Source: Deltaproteobacteria bacterium
GTDB taxonomy: Bacteria > Desulfobacterota > Desulfarculia > Adiutricales > Adiutricaceae
Direction: 5' to 3'
DNA: 10,366 bases
Assembly: GCA_031277995.1 (NCBI GenBank)
Contig: JAITLH010000354.1
Coordinates: 1 to 10,366 of the forward strand
Below the pieces are notes generated by a model that was given only the letters and a program-made list of their open reading frames with translations, was not told where the DNA came from and made no database searches. Positions 4,830 to 10,366 of the stretch are shown piece after piece. The position numbers and the translations under genes are program-made. Every line of letters begins with the position of its first letter. Within the stretch, counting starts at the first letter, position 1.

Positions 4830-6140
4830 ATGCGTTTGGCCAAGATTTTAATTTTATTAGCTGTCGTCTGCCTTTTGGGTGTGGCCCGTCCGGGCCTGGC
4901 CCAAGAGGAGACCATCAAGGTAGGTATTCTGCACTCTCTTTCGGGAACCATGGCCATCAGTGAAACCACCCTAAAAGACGTGATGCTGATGCTCATCGAG
5001 GAACAAAACAAGAAGGGCGGCCTACTGGGTAAGAAGCTTGAGGCGGTGGTGGTGGACCCCGCGTCCGACTGGCCCATCTTCGCCGAAAAAGCCATGCAGC
5101 TTCTGACCCAGGACAAAGTGGACGTGGTTTTTGGCTGTTGGACCAGCGTTTCCCGAAAGTCGGTCTTGCCCATTTTTGAGGAAAATAACGGTCTGTTGTT
5201 TTACCCGGTCCAGTACGAAGGCCAGGAATCGAGCAAAAACGTCATCTATACCGGCGCCGCCCCCAATCAGCAGTCCATTCCGGCCATAGATTATCTCCTA
5301 AACGATCTCGGCGTTCAGCGTTTTTACTTGGCCGGGACCGATTACGTCTTCCCCAGGACCTCAAACAAGATCGACGAAGCCTATTTACTTAGTAAGGGCG
5401 TGGCCAAGGAAGACATCATCGTAAACTACACCCCCTTTAGCCACAGCGACTGGCAGTCCATTGTCGCGGAGATTAAGCGCTTTGGCGGCGAGGGCAAAAA
5501 GACGGCCGTGGTTTCCACCATAAACGGCGACGCCAACGTGCCTTTTTATAAGGAACTGGCTAACCAGGACGTCACCGCCGACAACATTCCCGTCATGGCC
5601 TTTTCCGTTGGCGAGGAAGAATTAAGCGGCATCGACACCGGCCCCTTGGTTGGCCACCTGGCCGCCTGGAATTACTTCCAGAGCGTCGAAAACCCGGCCA
5701 ACGAAGAATTTATCAAAAACTGGCACGCCTTCATCAAAGACGACAAAAGGGTCACAAACGATCCCATGGAGGCCCACTACATCGGTTTCAATCTCTGGGT
5801 TAAGGCCGTGGAAAAGGCCGGAACCACCGACGTTGACGCCGTCCTTAAGGCCATCGTGGGTTTGGAAACCCCCAATCTCTCCGGCGGCACGGCCAAACTC
5901 CTCCCCAATCACCATCTCACCAAGCCCGTCTTAATCGGCGAAATCCAGTCCGACGGCCAGTTCCAGGTCGTCTGGGAAACCGAAAAAGAAGTTGACGGCG
6001 ACGCCTGGTCGGATTACCTGCCGGAATCGGCCGATCTCGTGGCCGACTGGACCGATCCCATCAACTGCGGAAACTATAACGACAAAACCAAGACCTGCGG
6101 CGGCGCCGAGGCGGCCGCCGAAGGCGCCGCGGCCGAGTAA
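4830..6140 (+). CDS. urtA: Urea ABC transporter, urea-binding protein UrtA
   Basis: A 436-aa periplasmic solute-binding protein of the LivJ/AmiC-like superfamily that captures urea (possibly short amides) for the UrtBCDE importer. The signal peptide is residues 1-24 with likely cleavage GLA|QEE; the only early cysteine (C14) is not in a lipobox, so the protein should be soluble. The mature protein opens with IKVGILHSLSGTMAISE (29-45), the near-diagnostic UrtA start, followed by the DPASDWP, FGCWTSVSRKSVLP and FYPVQYEGQE blocks of the family. A C-terminal segment with DPINCGNYNDKTKTCGG offers a possible disulfide, and the end is an Ala/Glu-rich tail. The start is set by TAGGAGG at 4818-4824. 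Unusually, urtB does not follow: two genes on the opposite strand intervene, so urtA is probably transcribed alone and ended by the hairpins near 6250-6316. Confidence 0.95.
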   Translation: MRLAKILILLAVVCLLGVARPGLAQEETIKVGILHSLSGTMAISETTLKDVMLMLIEEQNKKGGLLGKKLEAVVVDPASDWPIFAEKAMQLLTQDKVDVVFGCWTSVSRKSVLPIFEENNGLLFYPVQYEGQESSKNVIYTGAAPNQQSIPAIDYLLNDLGVQRFYLAGTDYVFPRTSNKIDEAYLLSKGVAKEDIIVNYTPFSHSDWQSIVAEIKRFGGEGKKTAVVSTINGDANVPFYKELANQDVTADNIPVMAFSVGEEELSGIDTGPLVGHLAAWNYFQSVENPANEEFIKNWHAFIKDDKRVTNDPMEAHYIGFNLWVKAVEKAGTTDVDAVLKAIVGLETPNLSGGTAKLLPNHHLTKPVLIGEIQSDGQFQVVWETEKEVDGDAWSDYLPESADLVADWTDPINCGNYNDKTKTCGGAEAAAEGAAAE

Positions 6141-6230
6141 GGTTTGGCCTTTAGTTTTTAGGCAAAAAAATCCCCGGTCGCTGGCCCATTGGGCCTTGGC
6201 CGGGTCCAAAAAATTTCACCAAAGGGAAAA

Positions 6231-6272
6231 GCAAGAAAAAAACCAGAACCGCTCACTCTGGTTTGTGTCTCT
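6231..6272. terminator. Bidirectional intrinsic terminator between urtA and nikK
   Basis: AAACCAGA (6240-6247) pairs with TCTGGTTT (6257-6264) over 8 bp around a 9-nt loop. On the + strand the stem is followed by a pyrimidine-rich GTGTCTCTCTTCT; on the minus strand it is followed by a run of Ts (complement of the A tract 6235-6241). It is therefore best as a terminator for the leftward nikK transcript and plausible for urtA, whose stop is about 100 nt upstream. Confidence 0.65.
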
Positions 6273-6286
6273 CTTCTGACGCGAGG

Positions 6287-6316
6287 TTGGGGCCGGAAGG
6301 GTCCGGCCCCAATTTT
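6287..6316 (+). terminator. GC-rich hairpin terminator, first of twin repeats
   Basis: TTGGGGCCGGA (6287-6297) pairs perfectly with TCCGGCCCCAA (6302-6312), an 11-bp stem with loop AGGG, followed by TTTT (6313-6316). This is a second candidate terminator for urtA. Part of it is repeated 34 bp downstream. Confidence 0.6.
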
Positions 6317-6347
6317 GAGCTTGTGGCCGGAAGGGTCCGGCCCCAAT
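6291..6347 (+). repeat. Twin 23-bp direct repeats, each a hairpin
   Basis: The 23 bases at 6291-6313 recur exactly at 6325-6347, a 34-bp period. Each includes the self-complementary GGCCGGA-AGGG-TCCGGCC. The first copy is extended to an 11-bp stem by its flank; the second keeps a 7-bp stem and lies 10 bp from the nikK stop codon. The duplication looks recent because there are no mismatches. Confidence 0.85.
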
Positions 6348-6357
6348 GTTAACGCGA

Positions 6358-7152
6358 TTACTTAATGTCGAAGTGCAAACTGGTGCCGTAGTCGGTATTG
6401 TCGCAGGTGCCGGGGCCTTCGTAAGCGGTCTTGTTACGGGCGATCACGATCCAATCGCCGGCGGCCAAGGGCACGAAGGTGACCTTGCCGTCTTGGTCGG
6501 TGGTGTCGGCGTAGGCTTGGGCGGTATCGCCGGCCAGGGCGGCGTAGCCGCCGTAGCGGGCCTTAACCTCGGCGCCGGGTAGGGGTTTTCCTTGATAGAG
6601 AACTTGCAAGACCAGCTTTTGGCCGGGCTTAACGGTTCCGGGGTGGCTTAAGGGCACTATTTCGATGGGTAGGCCCTGGGCCTTGGTGGCCAAGGTCGCC
6701 GAGGTGTCGCCATCGACCGCGACTATGCCTTTGGCCCCTTCGATGTAAAGGCCGCATTCGGTGGCCCCGGGGGTCTCGTCTTTGCGTTTCATGTTCCAGT
6801 CGCCGCCGGGGGTCCTGGACCAATAAATGGGCTTAACGTCGGCGATGACCAAGTAAGTGGACTTGGCCAGGTTGTCTTTGGAAGTGTAGACGTAATTGGG
6901 GCTCCCGTTAGTCAGATCGATCTTGCCGTCGGGCCCCACGGCGTAGACTTGGAAGAAGGGTAATTCGTCATCGGGAATGTTTTCAAGCGTGGGGTAATGA
7001 TGGCCGTAACCGATGTTGGCCTTTAGGGGCTGCCCAACGGTGGGATTGTCGGCCGTGCCCCACATGTCATGGGCCCTTAGGGCCGGGGGAATGACCAAAA
7101 CCGCCATGGCGGCCAAAGCCAAAATAACGGTCATCGTTTTAAAATTTTTCAT
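6358..7152 (-). CDS. nikK: DUF4198 / NikK-like periplasmic nickel-uptake accessory protein
   Basis: A 264-aa secreted protein resembling the DUF4198 family, whose members include NikK, an accessory component of NikM/NikQ/NikO-type nickel transporters in deltaproteobacteria. The signal peptide is residues 1-27 with predicted cleavage ALRA|HDMW, leaving histidine as the first mature residue, as is common in this family and suggestive of metal binding. The middle is predicted beta-rich. The C-terminal part (about 165-262) has the Ig-like/carboxypeptidase-regulatory pattern, with HPGTVKPGQKLVLQVLYQGK and TDQDGKVTFVPLAAGDW. There is no C-terminal membrane anchor. A GGAGGAG site (7157-7163 on the complement) supports the start. 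It lies 168 bp downstream of the NikL-like gene on the same strand, probably one transcript, and converges with urtA. DUF4198 proteins also occur in other metal contexts, so nickel specificity is inference. Confidence 0.7.
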   Translation of the reverse strand: MKNFKTMTVILALAAMAVLVIPPALRAHDMWGTADNPTVGQPLKANIGYGHHYPTLENIPDDELPFFQVYAVGPDGKIDLTNGSPNYVYTSKDNLAKSTYLVIADVKPIYWSRTPGGDWNMKRKDETPGATECGLYIEGAKGIVAVDGDTSATLATKAQGLPIEIVPLSHPGTVKPGQKLVLQVLYQGKPLPGAEVKARYGGYAALAGDTAQAYADTTDQDGKVTFVPLAAGDWIVIARNKTAYEGPGTCDNTDYGTSLHFDIK

Positions 7153-7320
7153 CTTTCTCCTCCGAAAATTTGCCTCAGTGGAGGCTAAATGGGTCTAAAA
7201 CACTGAAGTTTTAAGACCGATAAACACGCCTTGGGGACGTTCGTACCGAGTTTTTTTCTTTTTCGTTAAAAAACACTTGGTTTGGGGCCACGATTGGCGT
7301 TAAAAAAATTTGTTTTTCTC
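7153..7320 (-). other. Intercistronic region between nikL-like and nikK-like genes
   Basis: 168 bp, rather long for two co-transcribed genes. On the mRNA strand it contains a small GCCTC-CACT-GAGGC hairpin (7172-7185) next to the nikK ribosome site; its CCTCC (7180-7184) could instead pair with GGAGG (7159-7163) and hide that site. Several T/A runs occur (7239-7277, 7300-7320), but no convincing terminator or promoter was found. Confidence 0.4.
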
Positions 7321-7884
7321 TTAAGCTTGGTTTTTGGGAAGCGGCTTGGGTTTTTTCCACAAAAGCGTGGCCAATAAAGCGACGTTGATAATGACGCTTA
7401 GGCCCAGGCCAATGGTTTCCTTACTGGGGGACTTGGAACCCCCGGAGGCCAGGGCCGGGGCTTTGGCCGGTTCCGGGGCGGCGTTAGCGGCGGCCGGGGC
7501 CGCGTCGGCCGCGTTAGTTGAGGCCGCGGCGGGATCGGGGACTTCGGGGAAAACGACCTCGAGCTCGCCCGAAGAGAGGTGTCCTTGCCCATCGTTGGCG
7601 GCGAACTTCCAAAGTCCCGGAACGTTGGGAATAAAAGCGAAGCCGCCGTTAACGTCGGTCACCCCGCTTTGGTAGGGGACTTCGGGGTCCTGGGGAGAAT
7701 GGAGTAGGACTTTACTGTATTTCATGGGCGTTTGGTCGGAATACAAAAAGCTCAAGGTGATGGTTTTGTCGGAAGGCGCTTGGCGCCAAACCACCCCGTG
7801 GGCCGACGCCCTTTGGGGAAATGATAAGGCCATTAAGGCCAATAAGGTTAGCCATAAAACGCTAAATTTAAGTAACTTTGTCAT
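7321..7884 (-). CDS. nikL: NikL-like secreted, C-terminally anchored nickel-uptake accessory protein
   Basis: A 187-aa protein with a signal peptide (residues 1-28, cleavage ASA|HGVVW), so the mature chain again starts with histidine. Residues about 29-113 form one carboxypeptidase-regulatory-like beta domain (LSFLYSDQTPMKYSKVLLHS, TDVNGGFAFIPNVPGLWKF, DGQGHLSSGELEV). A Pro/Ala-rich linker (about 114-150) leads to a single C-terminal membrane helix (about 158-177) ending in the basic tail KKPKPLPKNQA. The protein is thus displayed on the periplasmic face of the inner membrane. This architecture, size and position before a DUF4198 gene fit NikL of NikKLMQO-type nickel transporters; the core transporter genes are not in this window. 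A GGGGAG site at 7893-7898 (complement) fixes the start. It is divergent from urtB. Function is inferred from architecture and context. Confidence 0.6.
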   Translation of the reverse strand: MTKLLKFSVLWLTLLALMALSFPQRASAHGVVWRQAPSDKTITLSFLYSDQTPMKYSKVLLHSPQDPEVPYQSGVTDVNGGFAFIPNVPGLWKFAANDGQGHLSSGELEVVFPEVPDPAAASTNAADAAPAAANAAPEPAKAPALASGGSKSPSKETIGLGLSVIINVALLATLLWKKPKPLPKNQA

Positions 7885-7994
7885 GGATTTTTCTCCCCAT
7901 CGTTAGTAATAGTTAAAAAGGGTTGACTCCCGGGGCATCAAAAAACCGTTCTTCGCTGGGCCGGGCAAAAAAAAACAAACAAAAGACGCGAAAG

Positions 7995-8068
7995 AAAGGG
8001 CCAAAGAAAGGACCAAAGAAAGGGCCAAATGGCCAAAAATGGCCAAAAGAAATTGGCCAAAAAATTAG
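7995..8068 (+). repeat. Purine-rich tandem repeat built on GGCCAAA
   Basis: Three 12-base units, AAAGGGCCAAAG (7995-8006), AAAGGACCAAAG (8007-8018) and AAAGGGCCAAAT (8019-8030), are followed by more loosely spaced GGCCAAAA copies at 8031, 8041 and 8055. The strand is strongly purine-biased. It lies 110 bp upstream of the nikL-like start. Confidence 0.7.
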
Positions 8069-8323
8069 GCCGGCCCGGGGCCAAGCGCTTTTGAATTTTT
8101 AATTAATTAAAGCTTTATTTAAAGACTTATAAGAATATTTAAGTAATAAACTGTCTTTTTAGCTTTGTTTTAAGTTATTGGACAATTTCCGGTTAATTTT
8201 AACAGAAACTGACTTTTGGCTTTGGGCGCAAAAAAAAGCCAGCCCCCCTTTGGCTAAAAAAAGGGAAGACTGACCTTCGTGGCCTAATTTAAATGTTTCG
8301 CGGTCGGGGCCCAAAAAATTCTG

Positions 8324-8363
8324 GGTTACCTACCAAGGGTACCGGGTAACCTTGGCCGGCCAA
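8324..8363. promoter_or_regulatory. Inverted repeat GGTTACC-N14-GGTAACC plus adjacent palindrome
   Basis: GGTTACC (8324-8330) and GGTAACC (8345-8351) are perfect inverted repeats 14 bp apart; an inner TACC/GGTA pair (8331-8334, 8338-8341) would lengthen the stem in RNA. The 12-bp palindrome TTGGCCGGCCAA follows at 8352-8363. The dyad resembles the GTTAC/GTAAC core reported for NikR sites in deltaproteobacteria, but its core spacing of 16 bp is larger than expected, so assignment to NikR is weak. It lies in the shared nikL/urtB control region. Confidence 0.35.
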
Positions 8364-8648
8364 TAACGGGCCGGGCCCAATAAGTTCGTCTTAGTTGGCC
8401 TTCATGACCGTAACAAGTTTCCTAAATATGGGTTTTTTTGTCAACAACTATTTTCGCGTTTTAAAAAAGCGTAAAGAACATCAACTTTTAAACCTAGCCA
8501 TGAATGTTTATTTTTTGGTAATCACAAAAACGGTTTCGCTTCCAAAAAGCCCGAAACAATCCGACTTTCTCGAAAGGGCTAGGCCCTTTTGCCTTTCGTT
8601 TAAGGGTATTGGCTGAAATTGACGATTATCGTGACGCGCTTAAGAAAA

Positions 8649-10366
8649 ATGCCCAGGTTTAGTCGCCTCCTGGTCCCAACCCTCCTTTTCTGGGCCCTAT
8701 TGGGCTTGGCCAGTCCCCTGGCCAAGGCCCAAGATGGCCTTGAGGGTTTGGCCGGGATTGGGCAGGAGGGGCCAGTTCCCGAGGCGTTGGTCCCCGAAGG
8801 AGTGGTCCCCGAGGCGCTTGACCCGGCCGGGGAACGGCCGGAGGATTCGATCGCCAGTCTTTGTGAGGCGGTCATCGAGAGTTTGGTTAGCTCCAAGGTT
8901 AACGATCGGGACGCGGCCATAGCGGCCGTGGCCGAAGATCGGTCGGACGCGGCCACGGAACTTTTGAGGGCGCTTTTGGAAGGGCGCTTAATGGCCGACA
9001 GGGGCGCTAAGTCTTTGTATCTGGTCGATTCGGAGGGCGGCCATAGGGACTTATTAAGCGGGGCGGCCATTGGGGACATCGGGGGGCTCAATCTTAGAAA
9101 AGTCGGGATCAATAACCGGCAGCGGGAGAGCTTGGTTTCCATCATCAATAACCGGACCTTACTAAGCCCGGATTTGGGGGTAAGGCGACGGGCGGCCGCG
9201 GCGCTGGTTTCGTCCAAAAAGGTCGATCCGGCCTTGATTGGGGAACTTTTGGCCAAGGAAAGCGACGGGGAGGTTATCCGTAGCTACGAAAAGATCTTGG
9301 CCATCGACGCCCTTCAGGATAAGGGGGCTTCGGAGGGGGAATTAATCTCGGCCCTAAATTTTTTGGGCGACAATCTCACGCCCGAGGCCAGGGAGTATAT
9401 GAGGGCCTACGCGGAGAGCGAAAACCCCGAGATCGCCAAAGTGGCGGCGGCGGCCATGGCCAGGCAAGACAACAAGTTGCAGCACATCGCATTTTTTGAG
9501 ACGGTCTTTTTTGGCCTTAGTTTAGGCTCGGTTTTGGTTTTGATCGGGATCGGCTTGGCCATAACCTTTGGGGTCATGGGGGTCATCAACATGGCCCACG
9601 GCGAGATGGTCATGTTGGGCGCTTACACGGTTTGGGCCCTCCAGAGTTTGTTGCCCGGGCAGGCGGGATTGGCCTTGATTTTGGCCATTCCCGTTTCCTT
9701 TGTCGTGACCGGTTTGGTTGGGGCCATTTTGGAACTCTCCATCATACGCTATCTCTATAGCCGCCCCTTGGAAACGCTTTTGGCCACTTACGGGGTCAGC
9801 TTGGTTTTGCAGCAGGCCGTAAAAATCTTCATTTCCTCAAATAACCGTAGCGTGGAGACGCCCAAATTCATGAGCGGCTTACTGTATCTCTCCGATCATT
9901 TGACGGTAACTTACAGTCGGCTCTACATCATTGGCTTTTGCCTGGTGGTTTTTTTGATGATTAACCTGGTCATGAAACGGACCAGGCTCGGCTTGGAGGT
10001 TAGGGCCGTCACCCAAAACCGGGCCATGGCCCAGGCCATGGGCGTCAATTCCCGGCGGGTTGACACCTTTACCTTCGTTTTGGGGTCCGGGGTGGCCGGC
10101 ATGGCCGGGGTGGCCTTAAGCCAGCTTACTAACGTCGGGCCCAACTTGGGCCAGAGTTACATAGTCGATTCTTTCATGGTGGTCGTGTTTGGCGGAGTGG
10201 GCAACCTCTGGGGCACTTTCCTGGGCGGCCTTATCATCGGCATGGCCAACAAGTTCATAGAACCCATAAACGGGGCCATCATGGCCAAGATTCTCATCAT
10301 GGTGGGGATAATTTTGTTTATCCAGCGCCATCCCAGCGGGCTATTCCCGCAAAAGGGCCGGGCGGC
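8649..10366 (+). CDS. urtB: Urea ABC transporter permease UrtB (3' end beyond window)
   Basis: An inner-membrane permease of the LivH type for urea uptake; 572 codons are visible and the frame is open at the window edge. Residues 1-27 look like a signal peptide (LLVPTLLFWALLGLASPLAKA), 28-57 are a Pro/Glu-rich linker with repeated VPEAL, and about 58-275 form a helical, HEAT-like periplasmic domain as in proteobacterial UrtB. The permease begins near residue 280: FFGLSLGSVLVLIGIGLAI, then the family motif GVMGVINMAHGEMVMLGAY, the cytoplasmic loop RAVTQNRAMAQAMGVN that contacts the ATPase, and GGVGNLWGTFLGG. The sequence PSGLFPQKGRA at the edge is normally within a few residues of the C-terminus, so little is missing. 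GTG at 8631 (adding MTRLRK) is a plausible alternative start with a better basic n-region; no strong ribosome site marks either. urtA is 2.5 kb upstream, separated by the inverted nikLK pair. Confidence 0.92.
   Translation, partial: MPRFSRLLVPTLLFWALLGLASPLAKAQDGLEGLAGIGQEGPVPEALVPEGVVPEALDPAGERPEDSIASLCEAVIESLVSSKVNDRDAAIAAVAEDRSDAATELLRALLEGRLMADRGAKSLYLVDSEGGHRDLLSGAAIGDIGGLNLRKVGINNRQRESLVSIINNRTLLSPDLGVRRRAAAALVSSKKVDPALIGELLAKESDGEVIRSYEKILAIDALQDKGASEGELISALNFLGDNLTPEAREYMRAYAESENPEIAKVAAAAMARQDNKLQHIAFFETVFFGLSLGSVLVLIGIGLAITFGVMGVINMAHGEMVMLGAYTVWALQSLLPGQAGLALILAIPVSFVVTGLVGAILELSIIRYLYSRPLETLLATYGVSLVLQQAVKIFISSNNRSVETPKFMSGLLYLSDHLTVTYSRLYIIGFCLVVFLMINLVMKRTRLGLEVRAVTQNRAMAQAMGVNSRRVDTFTFVLGSGVAGMAGVALSQLTNVGPNLGQSYIVDSFMVVVFGGVGNLWGTFLGGLIIGMANKFIEPINGAIMAKILIMVGIILFIQRHPSGLFPQKGRA

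Larger units (their letters stand above)
7885..8648. other. Long divergent intergenic region between nikL-like gene and urtB
   Basis: About 760 bp with no convincing gene; a 73-codon frame at 8395-8616 (+) has no recognisable product or ribosome site. It contains a GGCCAAAG-type tandem repeat (7995-8068), an AT-rich stretch (8094-8220) with the 14-bp palindrome TTTAATTAATTAAA (8098-8111), an A-tract-flanked small hairpin (about 8229-8268: AGCCA/TGGCT) and a pair of palindromes (8324-8363). Promoters for both divergent genes should lie here, but I could not assign -35/-10 boxes with confidence. Confidence 0.6.

Noticed and set aside
8229..8268. Minus-strand terminator (AGCCA/TGGCT stem with T tract)
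   Set aside because: Only a 5-bp stem and no minus-strand gene lies upstream of it to terminate; mentioned only as a small hairpin.
8395..8616. 73-codon + strand frame upstream of urtB
   Set aside because: No ribosome site, no family resemblance, and it lies in a compositionally mixed control region; judged non-coding.
8600..9256. 218-codon minus-strand open frame opposite the urtB N-terminus
   Set aside because: Low-complexity Ser/Ala/Pro product is the antisense shadow of the GC-rich urtB frame, which has a signal peptide and joins the permease domain.

Overview
The window looks like chromosome from a Gram-negative anaerobe, most plausibly of the deltaproteobacterial / Desulfobacterota type. 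The evidence is a ferredoxin-linked 2-oxoacid oxidoreductase, a urea ABC transporter whose binding protein has a type I (not lipoprotein) signal peptide, and two secreted proteins resembling the NikK/NikL accessory components of nickel ECF-like transporters, a set best known from that group. The taxonomic placement is inference. Coding DNA is GC-rich and full of GGCC; several intergenic stretches are strikingly AT-rich.

Layout. 30-2411 (+): three tightly packed genes for the alpha, beta and gamma subunits of a VOR-type (branched-chain) 2-oxoacid:ferredoxin oxidoreductase. 2412-3171: non-coding, with an 8-bp tandem repeat, copy 1 of a diverged ~200-bp repeat, an AT-rich island with a long hairpin, and a good sigma70 promoter. 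3172-3846 (+): a GntR/FCD-type regulator. 3847-4829: non-coding, with copy 2 of the ~200-bp repeat, a palindrome, a possible sigma54 promoter and a strongly structured leader. 4830-6140 (+): urtA. 6141-6357: convergent terminator region with twin hairpins. 6358-7884 (-): two secreted proteins, NikK-like (DUF4198) and NikL-like. 7885-8648: long divergent intergenic region. 8649-end (+): urtB with a periplasmic N-terminal domain, cut by the window end a few residues short of its expected C-terminus.

How the genes fit together. VOR oxidatively decarboxylates branched-chain 2-oxoacids to acyl-CoA with reduction of ferredoxin. UrtA/UrtB belong to a high-affinity urea importer (urtCDE presumably follow). 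Urea use normally needs urease, a nickel enzyme, so a NikK/NikL pair sitting between urtA and urtB makes sense as a nickel-plus-urea module, although the inverted placement is unusual because urtABCDE is usually one contiguous operon.

Most interesting for follow-up: the urtA leader, with three stable hairpins, duplicated segments offering mutually exclusive pairings and a terminator-like hairpin just before the ribosome-binding site; the ~200-bp direct repeats flanking the regulator and its AT-rich island; and the nikLK block splitting urtA from urtB.
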